Below, piece by piece: positions 44,413 through 54,333 of a DNA stretch of 64,000 bases; positions within the stretch are counted from its first letter, which is position 1, and each line of letters opens with the position of its first letter. The stretch covers positions 1 through 64,000 of the forward strand of contig NZ_BPQD01000014.1 of NCBI RefSeq assembly GCF_022179065.1, given 5' to 3'. The stretch is from Methylobacterium adhaesivum (GTDB taxonomy: Bacteria; Pseudomonadota; Alphaproteobacteria; Rhizobiales; Beijerinckiaceae). Made by a program: the position numbers and the translations under genes. A model generated the notes under the pieces. The model saw only the letters and a list, made by a program, of their open reading frames with translations. It did not search any database and was not told where the DNA came from.

Positions 44413-46821
44413 ATGCTCGCGTTTGCGCGCCGTCTCAGGTTCGATCCCGCCGCGCCGATGGCGAACGCGGACCGTCCCGCCGAAGAACGGGCATCCCCCC
44501 TGGAGCACCGCCAACGAAGCGAGACCCAGGCTGAACTCCTCCATGAGACGCTGCAACTCGCCAGTTACTCGGCGATCACCCATGTCGTGGTGGTGTTCGC
44601 CCTCGCCTACATGTTCTGGAACGATGCCTCGCGGCTCTACCTCCAGGGCCTATGCACGGCGGTGTCACTCATCATCGTCGCGACCTTGTGGACGACCTGG
44701 CATCACCGAAACACCTTCAGGGGCGAGGTTTGCGAACGCGCGATCCAGCGCGGATTCCGGATCTGCAAGGCCCTCGCCTTTGCCCTGGGCATCGCCTGGG
44801 CGACGATGCCGGCCGTGCTGCTGCCGCCATCCTCCGGTAATTTCCGCATGGTCGCGGCGGCCATCACGGCGGGCCTGATCTCGGACGCTTACGTCGTCGG
44901 ACCGATCCTGTCGGTCTCGCTTCTCCTCGCCGCCCCCATCGTCCTCGGCGCGTTCATCGGCCTGGCGGGATGCGAGGCGCCGTTCGGCGGTTACGTCTCG
45001 CTCCTGCTCGGCGTCTACGCGGTGTTCGTGTTCCTCAGCGTACGGCGGATGAGCCTCCTGTCGTACCAGCGTATCTGGCAGCGGATCGTCGTCCAGCATC
45101 AGGGCGAGACGATCGGGCTGCTCCTCAACGACTTCGAAGCGGGGGCGAGCGACTGGCTCTGGGAGACCGATGCACGGGGGCGCCTGTGCCACGTGCCTAC
45201 CCGGATGGCTGCGACGCTCGGGCTGTCCCAACGCGTGCTTCAGGACCGGACCCTGGAGGACCTCCTCCGGGATCACGCGGCGCCCGATGGAACCGATGCC
45301 GAGCGCGCGGCCCTCCTCCGGGCGTTCGCGACGCGGACCGCCTTCAGCGACCTGTCGGTTCGGTTGCAGACCGGGACGGGCGTGCGCTGGTGGACCTTGA
45401 ACGGCAAACCCACCCTCGACCGGCATGGCCAGTTCACCGGCTACCGTGGGGTCGGGACCGATTCGACGGACGGCCGGGAAGCCCAGGCCCGCATCGCGTA
45501 TCTCGCCGGCCACGATATCCTCACCGGCCTGCCGAACCGCGCCGCGTTCCAGAACGCGGTCGAGGCCGCCTGCCGGCTCCGCCCAGCGGGTCAGCCGCAG
45601 ATCGGACTGCTGTGCCTGGACCTCGATGGCTTCAAGGCGGTCAACGACGGTCATGGCCACGGCACCGGGGATAGGCTGCTCCGGGCCGTCGCCGAGCGGC
45701 TGCGCGCCGTCGTCGGCGACGCGGATCGGGTGTTCCGCCTTGGGGGCGACGAGTTCGCCGTGCTCCAGGAATGCCCCCGGCCGGAGCTGGCCGAGGGGCT
45801 GGCGGAGCGCATCGTCGCGGACGTGCGCCGGCCCTTCCGCGTCGATGCCGCGCATCTGGAGGTCGGCGTCAGCGTGGGGATCGCCTACACGCCGGGCGAT
45901 GCCCAGGATCCGGCGAGCCTGCTCAGCCGGGCGGACCTGGCGCTCTACAGTGCCAAGGCCGCCGGCAAAGGCCGGTGGTGCTGCTTCGACGCCGGACTGG
46001 AGGACCGCATCGTGCGCCAGAGGCATCTCGACGCCGCGATGCGCCTCGCCCTCGGCACGGAGGCGATGCAGCTTCACTACCAGCCCCTGGTCGACTTGAG
46101 GAGTGAGCGGGTGATCGGCTTCGAGGCGCTCCTGCGCTGGCAGAAGCCCGGCGAGGGCTGGATCTCCCCGGTGGAGATGATCCCCATCGCCGAGGCCAGC
46201 GGATTTGTGATCGAGATCGGCCGATGGGCCCTGCACCGGGCGTGCGCCGACGCGCTGTCGTGGCCGGGCCTGCAGGTCGCGGTCAACATCTCGTCGATCC
46301 ACGTGCGATGTCCGACCTTCTACGACGACGTCGCCGACGCCCTGGCCCGGACGGGGATCGCACCGGAGCGCCTCGAAATCGAGATCACCGAATCGGTGCT
46401 TCTGAATCGCGAAACCCAGGTGCTGGACAACCTGAAACGGTTGCGCCGACGCGGCGTGCGCATCGTCCTCGACGATTTCGGGACCGGCTATTCCAGCCTG
46501 AGCTACCTCACCGATTTCCCGTTCAACAAGGTCAAGGTCGACCGCTCGTTCATCCAGGATCTGCGGGACCGGCCGGAAAAGCTCGCCGTCGTCGAGGCGA
46601 TCACCACCATGGCGCACGCGCTGTCGATGGACGTCACCGTGGAAGGGGTCGAGACACGGGCCCAGTCGCACATCCTGGGTCTCAAGAATTGCGGCACTGC
46701 GCAGGGCTTCCTCTACAGCGCGGCGCGGCCGGCTGCGGAGATCGACGAACTCGTGAGGATGCTGAACGCGCGTGCGGAGATCGGCCGATCCTCGCGGCAT
46801 TACGGAGAGGCCGCCGAATAG
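44413..46821 (+). CDS. Membrane GGDEF-EAL cyclic-di-GMP protein with PAS-like domain
   Basis: Protein of 802 residues. Several membrane helices (~48-215, for example AITHVVVVFALAYMFW and VGPILSVSLLLAAPIVLGAF) form an N-terminal sensor. A PAS-like region follows (~235-370: ASDWLWETDARGRL and WWTLNGKPTLDRHGQF). The GGDEF site is intact at 444-448 (RLGGDEFAVL) and the EAL site at 571-573 (FEALLRW), with NISSIHVRC, EITESVLL, DDFGTGYSSLSYL and the closing VEGVET. Both synthesis and breakdown of c-di-GMP are therefore possible. ATG 44413 lies one base after the P450 stop, so the two genes probably share a transcript. Confidence 0.93.
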   Translation: MLAFARRLRFDPAAPMANADRPAEERASPLEHRQRSETQAELLHETLQLASYSAITHVVVVFALAYMFWNDASRLYLQGLCTAVSLIIVATLWTTWHHRNTFRGEVCERAIQRGFRICKALAFALGIAWATMPAVLLPPSSGNFRMVAAAITAGLISDAYVVGPILSVSLLLAAPIVLGAFIGLAGCEAPFGGYVSLLLGVYAVFVFLSVRRMSLLSYQRIWQRIVVQHQGETIGLLLNDFEAGASDWLWETDARGRLCHVPTRMAATLGLSQRVLQDRTLEDLLRDHAAPDGTDAERAALLRAFATRTAFSDLSVRLQTGTGVRWWTLNGKPTLDRHGQFTGYRGVGTDSTDGREAQARIAYLAGHDILTGLPNRAAFQNAVEAACRLRPAGQPQIGLLCLDLDGFKAVNDGHGHGTGDRLLRAVAERLRAVVGDADRVFRLGGDEFAVLQECPRPELAEGLAERIVADVRRPFRVDAAHLEVGVSVGIAYTPGDAQDPASLLSRADLALYSAKAAGKGRWCCFDAGLEDRIVRQRHLDAAMRLALGTEAMQLHYQPLVDLRSERVIGFEALLRWQKPGEGWISPVEMIPIAEASGFVIEIGRWALHRACADALSWPGLQVAVNISSIHVRCPTFYDDVADALARTGIAPERLEIEITESVLLNRETQVLDNLKRLRRRGVRIVLDDFGTGYSSLSYLTDFPFNKVKVDRSFIQDLRDRPEKLAVVEAITTMAHALSMDVTVEGVETRAQSHILGLKNCGTAQGFLYSAARPAAEIDELVRMLNARAEIGRSSRHYGEAAE

Positions 46822-47019
46822 GGCCGTGAGCCCGGTCCGGCACCGGCATCGAGCTCATCCAAGGACGGTACCCCGGGCCCGTTCTTGAACGTGTCGGCGA
46901 ACGCCGCGCTGTGGGTTTGGACCCCATCGCCGAGGTTGCGACCGTTGGTGCCGCGCCGTGTGCCGCCGAGAGTGACGTGCAAGCGCGCCGCGCCCTTAGA
47001 CGAACGGCCAAGTGGGGGG

Positions 47020-47160
47020 ATGAACCGCACGATCGAGGGCGCAACGGTCGAATACGATCGCGACGACAGCCACGACCAGCTCCGCGTTCACTTGGCCGAC
47101 TTCGTCAGCGCCTCCAATGTCGCATGCCGGTTGGAGGCCCTACACGATCTTGATTTCTAA
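47020..47160 (+). pseudogene. IS481-family transposase C-terminal remnant
   Basis: The reading NRTIEGATVEYDRDDSHDQ then LRVHLADFVSASNVACRLEA matches the end of IS481 transposases (NRTIKDATVKRYHYDSHDQLRTHLADFVxAYNFARRLK). The conserved tail GLTPYEFI is missing and a stop follows LHDLDF. Only ~46 codons remain. Confidence 0.7.
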
Positions 47161-47300
47161 CGAAGCCCCCTGTGGGAGAGGGTTCAACGAGCCCGGTCGC
47201 TTCGTGTCAACGCCACTCTAACAAATGCTGAACCTATAAAATCTCGCGTCGAACTTGTGTCGCCGCGCGCGAAATAACTGTTCCGGCTGAAGGCGAAGAC

Positions 47301-47360
47301 GCCGTCGACTAACGGGAAGCGCCCATCGACTAACGCGGAAAGGCCGTCGACTAACGGACT
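47301..47360 (-). repeat. Three short direct repeats at an IS end
   Basis: TCGACTAACG occurs three times at ~20-24-base spacing (47301-47318, 47321-47340, 47341-47360), the first and third preceded by CCG. They lie just past the 3' end of the transposase pseudogene. Iterated motifs of this kind at element termini are usually transposase-binding sites. Confidence 0.6.
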
Positions 47361-47399
47361 GTCCGTCGTCAGAGCATTTGGGACATTCAGCGGTGTTCA

Positions 47400-48414
47400 G
47401 GAGCGAAGGCTCTGGTCCATCTGGGGTGAGAGGTAAGGCAGCCTGCGCGTGGTGGCGCAAGCGTCGTTCCATGAGGGTCTGGCGCTTGATGCGTTCCCGC
47501 TCGACCAGGATCTCTTCGCCGCGTCCGAAGTAGACGTCAGCGGGCGTGAGGTTGCCCAGGCTCTCATGGGCTCGGGCATGGTTGTCGTGTTCAACGAAGG
47601 CTTCGACCCGCGTCTCCAGCTCGCCGGGCAAGTAGGCGTGTTCGAGCAGGATGCGGTTCTTGAGCGTCTGGTGTCAGCGCTCGATCTTGCCCTGCGTTTG
47701 CGGATGGTATGGCGCACCGCGGATGTGGGTCATGCCCCGGCTGCCGAGCCAGTCGGCCAAGTCGCTGGCGACGTAGCTCAGCCCGTTGTCGGAAAGCAGA
47801 CGTGGCCGCTGCCTCACCCGCCCCTAATCGATCCCAGCCGCACCCAGCGCCAAGTCGAGCGTGGCGGTGACGTCTCTGGCCTGCATCGTGGTGCACAGCT
47901 TCCAGGCGACGATGTAGCGGGAGAAGTCGTCCAGCACCGTCGACAGGTCGTACCAGCCCCAGCCAACGACCTTGAGGTAGGTGAAGTCCGTCTGCCTAAG
48001 CTGGTTGGGCGCGGTGGTCTTATTGTGGAACTCGTCGGCGGCTTTGATGACGATATAGGCCGAGCTGGTGATCAGGTCCTGAGCCTTGAGCAGCCGGTAG
48101 ACGGTCGCTTCCGAGACGAAGTAGCCCCGCTCGTCTGTGAAGCGCACCGCCAGCTCATGCGGGCTGAGTTCAGGCTGCTCCAGAGCCAGGGCAACGATCC
48201 GCTTGCGGATCTCCGCAGGGAGGCGGTTCCAGACCCGACTCGGCTGCGAGGGATGGTCCTGCAACGCCTCCGGACCGCCGCGCTGGTAGGCGTCGTACCA
48301 GCGGTGAAACGTCGAGCGCGTGATACCGAACTTTTCCAGGGTGGCACGCACCGGCAGGTGGGATTGCTCGACGGGTCGGATGATCTCCAGCTTCTCGGGG
48401 GCCGGGTACTTCAT
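47400..48414 (-). pseudogene. rve-domain (IS3/IS481-type) transposase, disrupted
   Basis: The protein reads leftwards from ATG 48414. A helix-turn-helix part (MKYPAPEKLEIIRPVEQSHL, TRSTFHRWYDAYQRGG) is followed by ERGYFVSEATVYRLLKA and the integrase core QTDFTYLKVVGWGW with the first Asp, then VLDDFSRYIVAWKL. A TAG stands at ~47825 where Gln is expected, followed by RPRLLSDNGLSYVASDLADWL (second Asp). A shift near 47715 enters YHPQTQGKIER (Glu), a TGA replaces Trp, and the tail VEAFVEHDNHARAHESL and TPADVYFGRG follows. Two stops and a frameshift inactivate it. Confidence 0.85.
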
Positions 48415-48514
48415 GCCTCGTCGCCCCCAGCCCCGCTGATGCTTATGGGATGGCCCGCCCTTCACGGAACCATCGGTGGCATGCTGCCGCCAGGGACACC
48501 TGGAGTGATCTGAA

Positions 48515-48775
48515 ATGGCAAAGCGTTCAGTCGCGGTGCTGGGCATCGACCTCGGCATGAACAGCTGCAGCCTCGTCGGGTTCGATGCGACCGGAGCGGT
48601 GGTGCTGCGACGGGATGCGCGCCGAGGAACGGTCGTCGGCCTGACGGCCAAGATGCCGGCCTGTCTGGTCGCGATGCAGGCCTGCTGTGGTGCTCACCAC
48701 CTTGGCCGGCTGCTCGACGCGCAGGGACACGCCGTCCGGCTGATGTCGCCCGAGTACGTCCGCCCCTACGGGCGG
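48515..48775 (+). pseudogene. IS110-family transposase, N-terminal fragment
   Basis: Starts MAKRSVAVLGIDLGMNSCSL, the first Asp strand of a DEDD transposase, and continues CLVAMQACCGAHHLGRLLDA and MSPEYVRPYGR. The conserved KNDFRDAE motif that should follow is replaced by unrelated sequence after ~48775. It is unlike the IS110 copy at 77-1108, so it belongs to another subgroup. The ~80 bases upstream probably include its left end. Confidence 0.8.
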
Positions 48776-49084
48776 ACCACTTCAATCGGGGCGGACCATA
48801 AAAGATCGCAGGCGTCTGGTTTCGGATGGCAGCATATCAACACCGGCACGTCTGTGACGGAAGAAAATCCTGCCTCATGAATGATCGAAAAGCGACTTTG
48901 TGAAAAATTTCAAACTTTAAGAAATTTTACAAGTAAGTTATGTTATTTTTACAGCTTTCAGACCGTGGGTAGTGCCGGATAGTTTGTGTAGAGAATGCGA
49001 TGGGGCGCTTGATTAACACTTTTCCGCGACAACGTTGCGGATCGCGGTTCTTGGTATCTCCCGCGGTGGCTCCGGGAGCTTGTC
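48776..49084 (+). promoter_or_regulatory. AT-rich leader of the first chemoreceptor
   Basis: About 310 bases. The segment 48890-48960 is strikingly AT-rich for this genome and probably carries the promoter. GGAG precedes GTG 49085. No gene is supported. Confidence 0.45.
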
Positions 49085-50773
49085 GTGTTTTTCCAAAACC
49101 TTTCAATTCGCACGAAGCTGATTGCGGCGTTCTCCCTCCTAACTCTTTTCACCATCGGTGTCGGCCTGCTGGGTTTGGCAGGGACGCAGCGGATGCGCGA
49201 GCAAGCCCTCAATATCGAGAACAATTGGCTCCCGAGTGTGCGGGTTCTCGGTGAGATCGATACGCTCACGGCGCGGACAAGCGCGCTCGTTCTTCGACAT
49301 ACCCAAGCGACCGATTCAGCTCTGACGACGAGCATCGAGAAGGACATGGAGCGCTTCGGCAAAAAGCTCTCCGAGAAAAAGTCCTCCTATGAGAAGATGA
49401 TTGAATCCCCCGAGGAACGGACGCTCTACGAGACGTTTACGCGCGAAGTCCAGAATTTCGAGGCTGTCCGCCAATCCATCCTCGCGCTTTCGCGGTCCGG
49501 TCAGAAAGCCCAAGCCTATGACCTTTATGAGCAAAAGGGCATTCTTCCGCGCCGCGCGGCATCGGCGGCGCTCGATAAACTCGTTGCCCTGAACAACGAG
49601 GGCGCGACAGAAGCCCAAGTTCGGAGCAAGGCGGTCTTCGAGGATACGCGCACCTGGGGCCTCACCGCCATGGGCGTCGCGGTCGTCTTGTCGGCGCTCT
49701 CCGCTGTCCTGATCACCCGCGGTGTCACGCATGGCATCAGCGCCGTCGTCCATCCCATGCAGACCCTGGCCGCTGGAGATCTTTCCGTAATGATCCCGCA
49801 TCAGGGGGCCCGGACCGAAATCGGAACCATTGCGGACGCCGTGCAGGTCTTCAAGGACGGCTTGCTCCGAATGCGAGCGCTTGAGGAAGAAACGGATCTC
49901 ATGCGAGCGGGTGCCGAAGCGCAGCGCAAGGCTGCGATGCGGGCCATGGCCGACGGCTTCGAGGGCGCGGTCGGCGGCATCATCACCATGGTGACGAGTT
50001 CCGCGACGGAATTGCAGGCGACCGCCCAAAGCATGGCCGGTACGGCCACTCTGACCGCCGATCAGACAACCAGCGTGGCTGCGGCCGCCGGGGAGGCCGC
50101 TTCCAACGTCAACACCGTCGCCGCCGCCGCCGAAGAACTCGGCTCCTCGGTGCAGGAAATTGGGCGCCAAGTGAGTATGTCCGCCACGATGGCTCATACG
50201 GCCGTCCGGGAGGCAGCCGAAACGGCTGAACTGGTGCAGCAGTTGAACACCGCGGTCGGTCGCATCGGCGATGTGGTGACGATGATCGCGAGCATTGCCG
50301 GCCAGACCAATCTCTTGGCCCTCAACGCCACCATCGAGGCGGCGCGCGCTGGCGAAGCGGGGCGGGGCTTCGCCGTCGTCGCGGCCGAGGTTAAGGAACT
50401 GGCCAACCAAACTGCCCGGGCCACGCAAGAAATCGGCGAGCACATTGGTCAGATCCAAGGTTCGACAGCGCGTGCCGTCTCCGCGATCGGCAGCATCACC
50501 GCGCGCATCGAGGACATCAGCGGCGTGGCGACGACGATCGCGGCCGCGGTGGAGCAGCAGGGCGCGGCCACGCAGGAGATCGTCCGCAACGTGGCGCAGG
50601 CCGCAATGGGTACGAGCAACGTGACGAGCAACATCGCAGGCGTGGCCGGAGCGGCCGAGGAGACGGGTGCAGCTGCCAGCCAAGTTCTCGGGGCGGCTTC
50701 CGAACTGTCACGCCAATCCGAGCATCTGAGCAGCGAGGTGGGCCGGTTCCTATTAACAGTGCGGGCGGCGTAA
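49085..50773 (+). CDS. Methyl-accepting chemotaxis protein
   Basis: Chemoreceptor of 562 residues. TM1 (~10-30, [20 protein letters not shown]), a four-helix-bundle periplasmic sensor (~32-190), TM2 (~193-213, [18 protein letters not shown]), HAMP (~215-270), then the cytosolic signalling coiled coil with the hairpin tip [25 protein letters not shown], identical to the family core. No C-terminal CheR/CheB-binding pentapeptide (ends LLTVRAA). The ligand is unknown. Its signalling half is closely similar to that of the receptor at 59830-61515. Confidence 0.94.
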   Translation: MFFQNLSIRTKLIAAFSLLTLFTIGVGLLGLAGTQRMREQALNIENNWLPSVRVLGEIDTLTARTSALVLRHTQATDSALTTSIEKDMERFGKKLSEKKSSYEKMIESPEERTLYETFTREVQNFEAVRQSILALSRSGQKAQAYDLYEQKGILPRRAASAALDKLVALNNEGATEAQVRSKAVFEDTRTWGLTAMGVAVVLSALSAVLITRGVTHGISAVVHPMQTLAAGDLSVMIPHQGARTEIGTIADAVQVFKDGLLRMRALEEETDLMRAGAEAQRKAAMRAMADGFEGAVGGIITMVTSSATELQATAQSMAGTATLTADQTTSVAAAAGEAASNVNTVAAAAEELGSSVQEIGRQVSMSATMAHTAVREAAETAELVQQLNTAVGRIGDVVTMIASIAGQTNLLALNATIEAARAGEAGRGFAVVAAEVKELANQTARATQEIGEHIGQIQGSTARAVSAIGSITARIEDISGVATTIAAAVEQQGAATQEIVRNVAQAAMGTSNVTSNIAGVAGAAEETGAAASQVLGAASELSRQSEHLSSEVGRFLLTVRAA

Positions 50774-51626
50774 GGCCTACCGCCACGTGAACAGAGAGAT
50801 TTGTCTCGGGTTTTCGATTTTGCGATGCGCCAGGCGTGATCTTGAGGGTGGGCAACGGTGCGAATTCGGCCTTTCGACGCAGCGTGGCGGCCCCAGGGCC
50901 AACACGCCATCGCTGAACCCGCAACGCACGTTCTCGGCGATCCGCTGGCGGCGCCGGAATAAGGGCAGATGGAAGGCTCTCTCGATGGACGTGCGGCCGC
51001 GGTGGCGGGTGGCCCAGATTTCTAGCCCCCCCTCCCGGCGCCAGACTCTCGATTCGAAGCCGACGAACATGAACCACCCCGTCCACGATCTGGAGGAATT
51101 GGTCCGGCGTCCGGTCCTGCCGGCCATCCACCTCGACGTGGTTGGGCTCGCCGGGCTGCGACCGGCACTGATCGACCCAGGACAGTCAGTGAATGCACCG
51201 CTCAACCTGTACATCGACGCCCCCAACGCGAGGTCGGATGGCGGGCGCATCATTATCGAGACCGCCAACAGATGGAACGACGAAGCGGCCGGCCGCCAAT
51301 ACGATTTCCCGCCGGGGCGGTACCTCAGCCTCTGCGTGTCCGACATCCCTGCGCGACAGCGGGCTCGATGACGGGATCTGCTTATCCCGCAACGATAGCG
51401 TTGACCGATGCTGCGACGCCTGGAACAGGCTGACTGAGTGGCCCTGGGAGATCATGTCCCTCAGACTGCGCGACCGGGTTCATCAACGCTGACCCATATC
51501 GATTGGTATCACTAGGTTTTGTCCTTCGAAACGCAGCGTAATTCACCGCATCTTTACGCGTGCGCTTGAAGGATACGCCTCATTCCCATCGAGCGCATAT
51601 CGCCGAGGGAAGCGGATTGCTGTCAC
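50774..51626. other. Region between the chemoreceptor and the GGDEF-EAL gene
   Basis: About 850 bases. Long frames exist on both strands (plus 50787-51371, minus 50777-51346). The C-terminal half of the plus frame (HLDVVGLAGLRPALIDPG, IIIETANRWNDEAAG) is the most protein-like, but no family, ribosome-binding site or homology is recognised. It may be a decayed gene or element. The last ~100 bases are AT-richer and may hold the promoter of the next gene. Confidence 0.3.
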
Positions 51627-53366
51627 ATGGCTCTAAATCGACGCATTCAGACCGCACCGGATGCTTGTGCGTCACCGCGGTCACCCGCCGTAAGTTCAGT
51701 CGATACAGCACCTTCGTTGACAGTGCTGCAACCCTATCTCGACGCTATGAGATACGGTTTTCTCCTCCTGAACGAGAACGGCCGTGTGGTACTCGCCTCC
51801 GGCCATGTTCTTCATCAATTCCGCATCGATGTGGGATCTATCGCCGAAGGAGACTCCCTAAGGCAGATCCTGCGTCTCGTCCGCAATCGTGCGGGTGCAC
51901 GGTGGAATGATATCCGTGTGCAACTACGCAGGCTCGCCAACCCGAACCCAAGTCATACGTTTACGGTGCTTCTGGGCGAACAGCTCCTTGAGGTGCATGT
52001 TTATTCCGTTGACGGAGGCCGCTGGGCCGTCGCTTTCGAGGATATCACTGCGCGGCGCGCAGCCGAGACCCGGGCCGACGAAATGGCTCGGCACGATTCC
52101 CTCACGAGTCTGCCGAACCGCCTTTTCCTGCGGGAGCGGCTTGAGGAAGCATTGTCGCGGCTCAAGCGTAGCGGCGAGGCCTGCGCCGTCCTGTTGATCG
52201 ATCTCGATCGGTTTAAGCCCGTTAACGACACCCTGGGGCATCCCATGGGCGACGCGCTGCTGAAAAAAGTCGCTGACCGCCTGCGCTCCACTGTCCGACC
52301 AACGGACACGGTTGCACGGATCGGGGGGGACGAGTTTGTAATCCTACAGACCAACGTTCGCGTTGCGTCCGATACCCAGGCCCTGGCCCGGCGCCTCGTG
52401 GACCTCGTTGGCCGAACCTACATGGTCGACGGGCATCTGCTCACCATCGGGGCCAGCGTTGGGGTTGCTCTAGCACCCTCAGACGGTACCGAGGCCGACA
52501 CGCTCTCAAAGAACGCCGACCTCGCCCTGTATCGGGCCAAGCTCGACGGGCGTGCCACCTACCGCTTCTTCGAACCTGAAATGGACGCGCGCATGCAGGC
52601 GCGTCGCCGACTCGAACTCGATATGCGGCAAGGTCTGGCCCGCCGCGAGTTTCAACTGCACTATCAGCCGCAGCTGCAGCTCGAAGGCAACCGCCTCGTG
52701 GGCTGCGAGGCGCTCATTCGCTGGAATCACCCCGAGCGGGGGATGATCTCGCCCCTCGATTTCATCCCGTTGGCGGAAGAGATCGGACTGATCGTACCCA
52801 TCGGCGAATGGGTGATGCGCCAAGCCTGCCGCGACGCGATGACTTGGCCCACCCCCCTCACCGTTGCCGTCAACGTCTCGCCGGCACAGTTCAAGAGTGA
52901 GCGCCTCGTTGAAATGGTGATGTCGGCGCTGGCTGCGTCGGGACTGCCGGCCACCCGTCTCGAAGTCGAGATCACCGAGGGTGTTCTCTTGCAGGAGAAT
53001 GCCAAGACGCTTCAGACCCTGCACCGCCTGCGCGAACTCGGCGTCCGGGTGTCGATGGACGATTTCGGCACGGGCTATTCCTCCCTGAGCTACCTGCGCT
53101 CCTTCCCGTTCGACAAAATCAAGATCGATCGGTCGTTCGTGAGCGACCTCTCAGCCAATCGCGACGGCGTGGCGATCATCCGGGCCATCGCGGGGCTTGG
53201 AAAAAGCCTTGGAATGACCACGGTGGCGGAGGGCGTCGAGACCCATGACCAGATGGAGCGTATCCGTACCGAAGGCTGTACGGACGTTCAGGGTTACCTC
53301 ATCAGCAGACCCGTTTCGGCAACCGAACTCCTCGCCTTCCTGTCGTCCGAGCACCCTCCGTGCTGA
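51627..53366 (+). CDS. PAS-GGDEF-EAL cyclic-di-GMP protein
   Basis: Protein of 579 residues, no membrane segment. An N-terminal PAS-like part (~30-140: LDAMRYGFLLLNENGRVVLAS; GGRWAVAFEDITARRAAET) leads into GGDEF (motif 233-237, IGGDEFVIL) and EAL (E361-A362-L363 in CEALIRW), with AVNVSPAQF, EITEGVLLQ, DDFGTGYSSLSYL and VAEGVETHDQ. The motifs for both activities are complete. The following BLUF gene starts 34 bases later with its own GGAGG site, so the two are probably co-transcribed. Confidence 0.92.
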   Translation: MALNRRIQTAPDACASPRSPAVSSVDTAPSLTVLQPYLDAMRYGFLLLNENGRVVLASGHVLHQFRIDVGSIAEGDSLRQILRLVRNRAGARWNDIRVQLRRLANPNPSHTFTVLLGEQLLEVHVYSVDGGRWAVAFEDITARRAAETRADEMARHDSLTSLPNRLFLRERLEEALSRLKRSGEACAVLLIDLDRFKPVNDTLGHPMGDALLKKVADRLRSTVRPTDTVARIGGDEFVILQTNVRVASDTQALARRLVDLVGRTYMVDGHLLTIGASVGVALAPSDGTEADTLSKNADLALYRAKLDGRATYRFFEPEMDARMQARRRLELDMRQGLARREFQLHYQPQLQLEGNRLVGCEALIRWNHPERGMISPLDFIPLAEEIGLIVPIGEWVMRQACRDAMTWPTPLTVAVNVSPAQFKSERLVEMVMSALAASGLPATRLEVEITEGVLLQENAKTLQTLHRLRELGVRVSMDDFGTGYSSLSYLRSFPFDKIKIDRSFVSDLSANRDGVAIIRAIAGLGKSLGMTTVAEGVETHDQMERIRTEGCTDVQGYLISRPVSATELLAFLSSEHPPC

Positions 53367-53400
53367 TTGCCAGTTTCCTGCGTTACTTGGAGGTTTCGCT

Positions 53401-54333
53401 TTGAGCGACCTGTATCGTCTTGTCTATGCCAGCAAGAACCTTATCCAGGGGACGGACGAAGAGATTTTGCGTGAGGTGACGCAAATACTAGAGGCGTCGC
53501 AGCGCAACAACGTTCCCGTCGAGGTCACCGGCGCGCTAATGTTCAATGCTGGCGCCTTTGCCCAAGTGCTGGAAGGCCCCCAGCAGGGCGTCGAGGACAC
53601 ATTCGAGCGCATCCAGTGCGATCCCCGCCACGGCGATGTAACGGTCCTGCAGTGCGGACCGACGGGAGCTCGAAGTTTTGCGAACTGGTCGATGGCCTAT
53701 GTCAGTCAATCCGATGCGGGCCGGACGCGGTGGGATGGAATCGCCGGGGCAAGCGGCTTCGACCTAAGCCAGCTTGATGGTGACGCGGTGTTCGCGATGT
53801 TGCACGAACTCGTTCTCGATGCGGAGGGCCTCAGCCCGAGATCCGGTGTTCCCCTTCAGAGACCCACCATCGCGAGGACGCCCTCCCCCGTTCTCGACGT
53901 TGAGCGGGTTCGCTCCGAATTGCCGCAGCCGAGCCAAATTCTTCAGGCTGCCGCTCGGTCCACTCCGCAGGTATTCCCGCCACCTGAGCTGGCGACGGCG
54001 ACGGCGATGCCGTCCGCCGAGCCGCCGGCATCCGCGCTTGCTCCTCCGCCCGGTGCAGCCCTGACGATCCTTCGCGAGGCCCTGGCCCTGGAACGTCAGT
54101 GCACCATGGACCTTCGCAAAGTTCTCGACGATGCGCACGTCGCCCTGGCCGTGCAGGCGGAGGTGTTCAAGGCCCTGGTGCGGGAACGAGATCTGTGGGC
54201 TCATCGGGCGCGCCTCCTGGCCGACGCCCTTGGTCAGGAGGCCGGTGCCGTGGGACAGGGATTGCAGCTGCCTTCGGAGCCCTTCAAACAAGGAGGCGCG
54301 GGTGTCGGCGTCACGCTTCGTGCGACGGGCTGA
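53401..54333 (+). CDS. BLUF-domain blue-light photoreceptor with C-terminal extension
   Basis: Protein of 310 residues from TTG 53401, with GGAGG upstream. The first ~95 residues are a BLUF domain that binds FAD: Tyr9 in YRLVYAS, Asn37 in QRNNVPV, Gln55 in FAQVLEGP, and the WSM motif near residue 100. These are the residues of the BLUF photocycle, and the layout is close to PixD. The rest (~100-310) has a Pro/Ala-rich linker and a helical, probably coiled-coil end (LREALALERQCTMDLRKVLDD, FKALVRERDLWAHRARLLAD). It lacks an enzymatic output domain, so it presumably acts by protein contact, most simply with the GGDEF-EAL protein encoded upstream. Confidence 0.88.
   Translation: MSDLYRLVYASKNLIQGTDEEILREVTQILEASQRNNVPVEVTGALMFNAGAFAQVLEGPQQGVEDTFERIQCDPRHGDVTVLQCGPTGARSFANWSMAYVSQSDAGRTRWDGIAGASGFDLSQLDGDAVFAMLHELVLDAEGLSPRSGVPLQRPTIARTPSPVLDVERVRSELPQPSQILQAAARSTPQVFPPPELATATAMPSAEPPASALAPPPGAALTILREALALERQCTMDLRKVLDDAHVALAVQAEVFKALVRERDLWAHRARLLADALGQEAGAVGQGLQLPSEPFKQGGAGVGVTLRATG

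Noticed and set aside
44665-46800. Minus-strand open frame of 711 codons opposite the GGDEF-EAL gene
   Set aside because: Product of high GC on the non-coding strand; the plus strand has complete GGDEF and EAL motifs.
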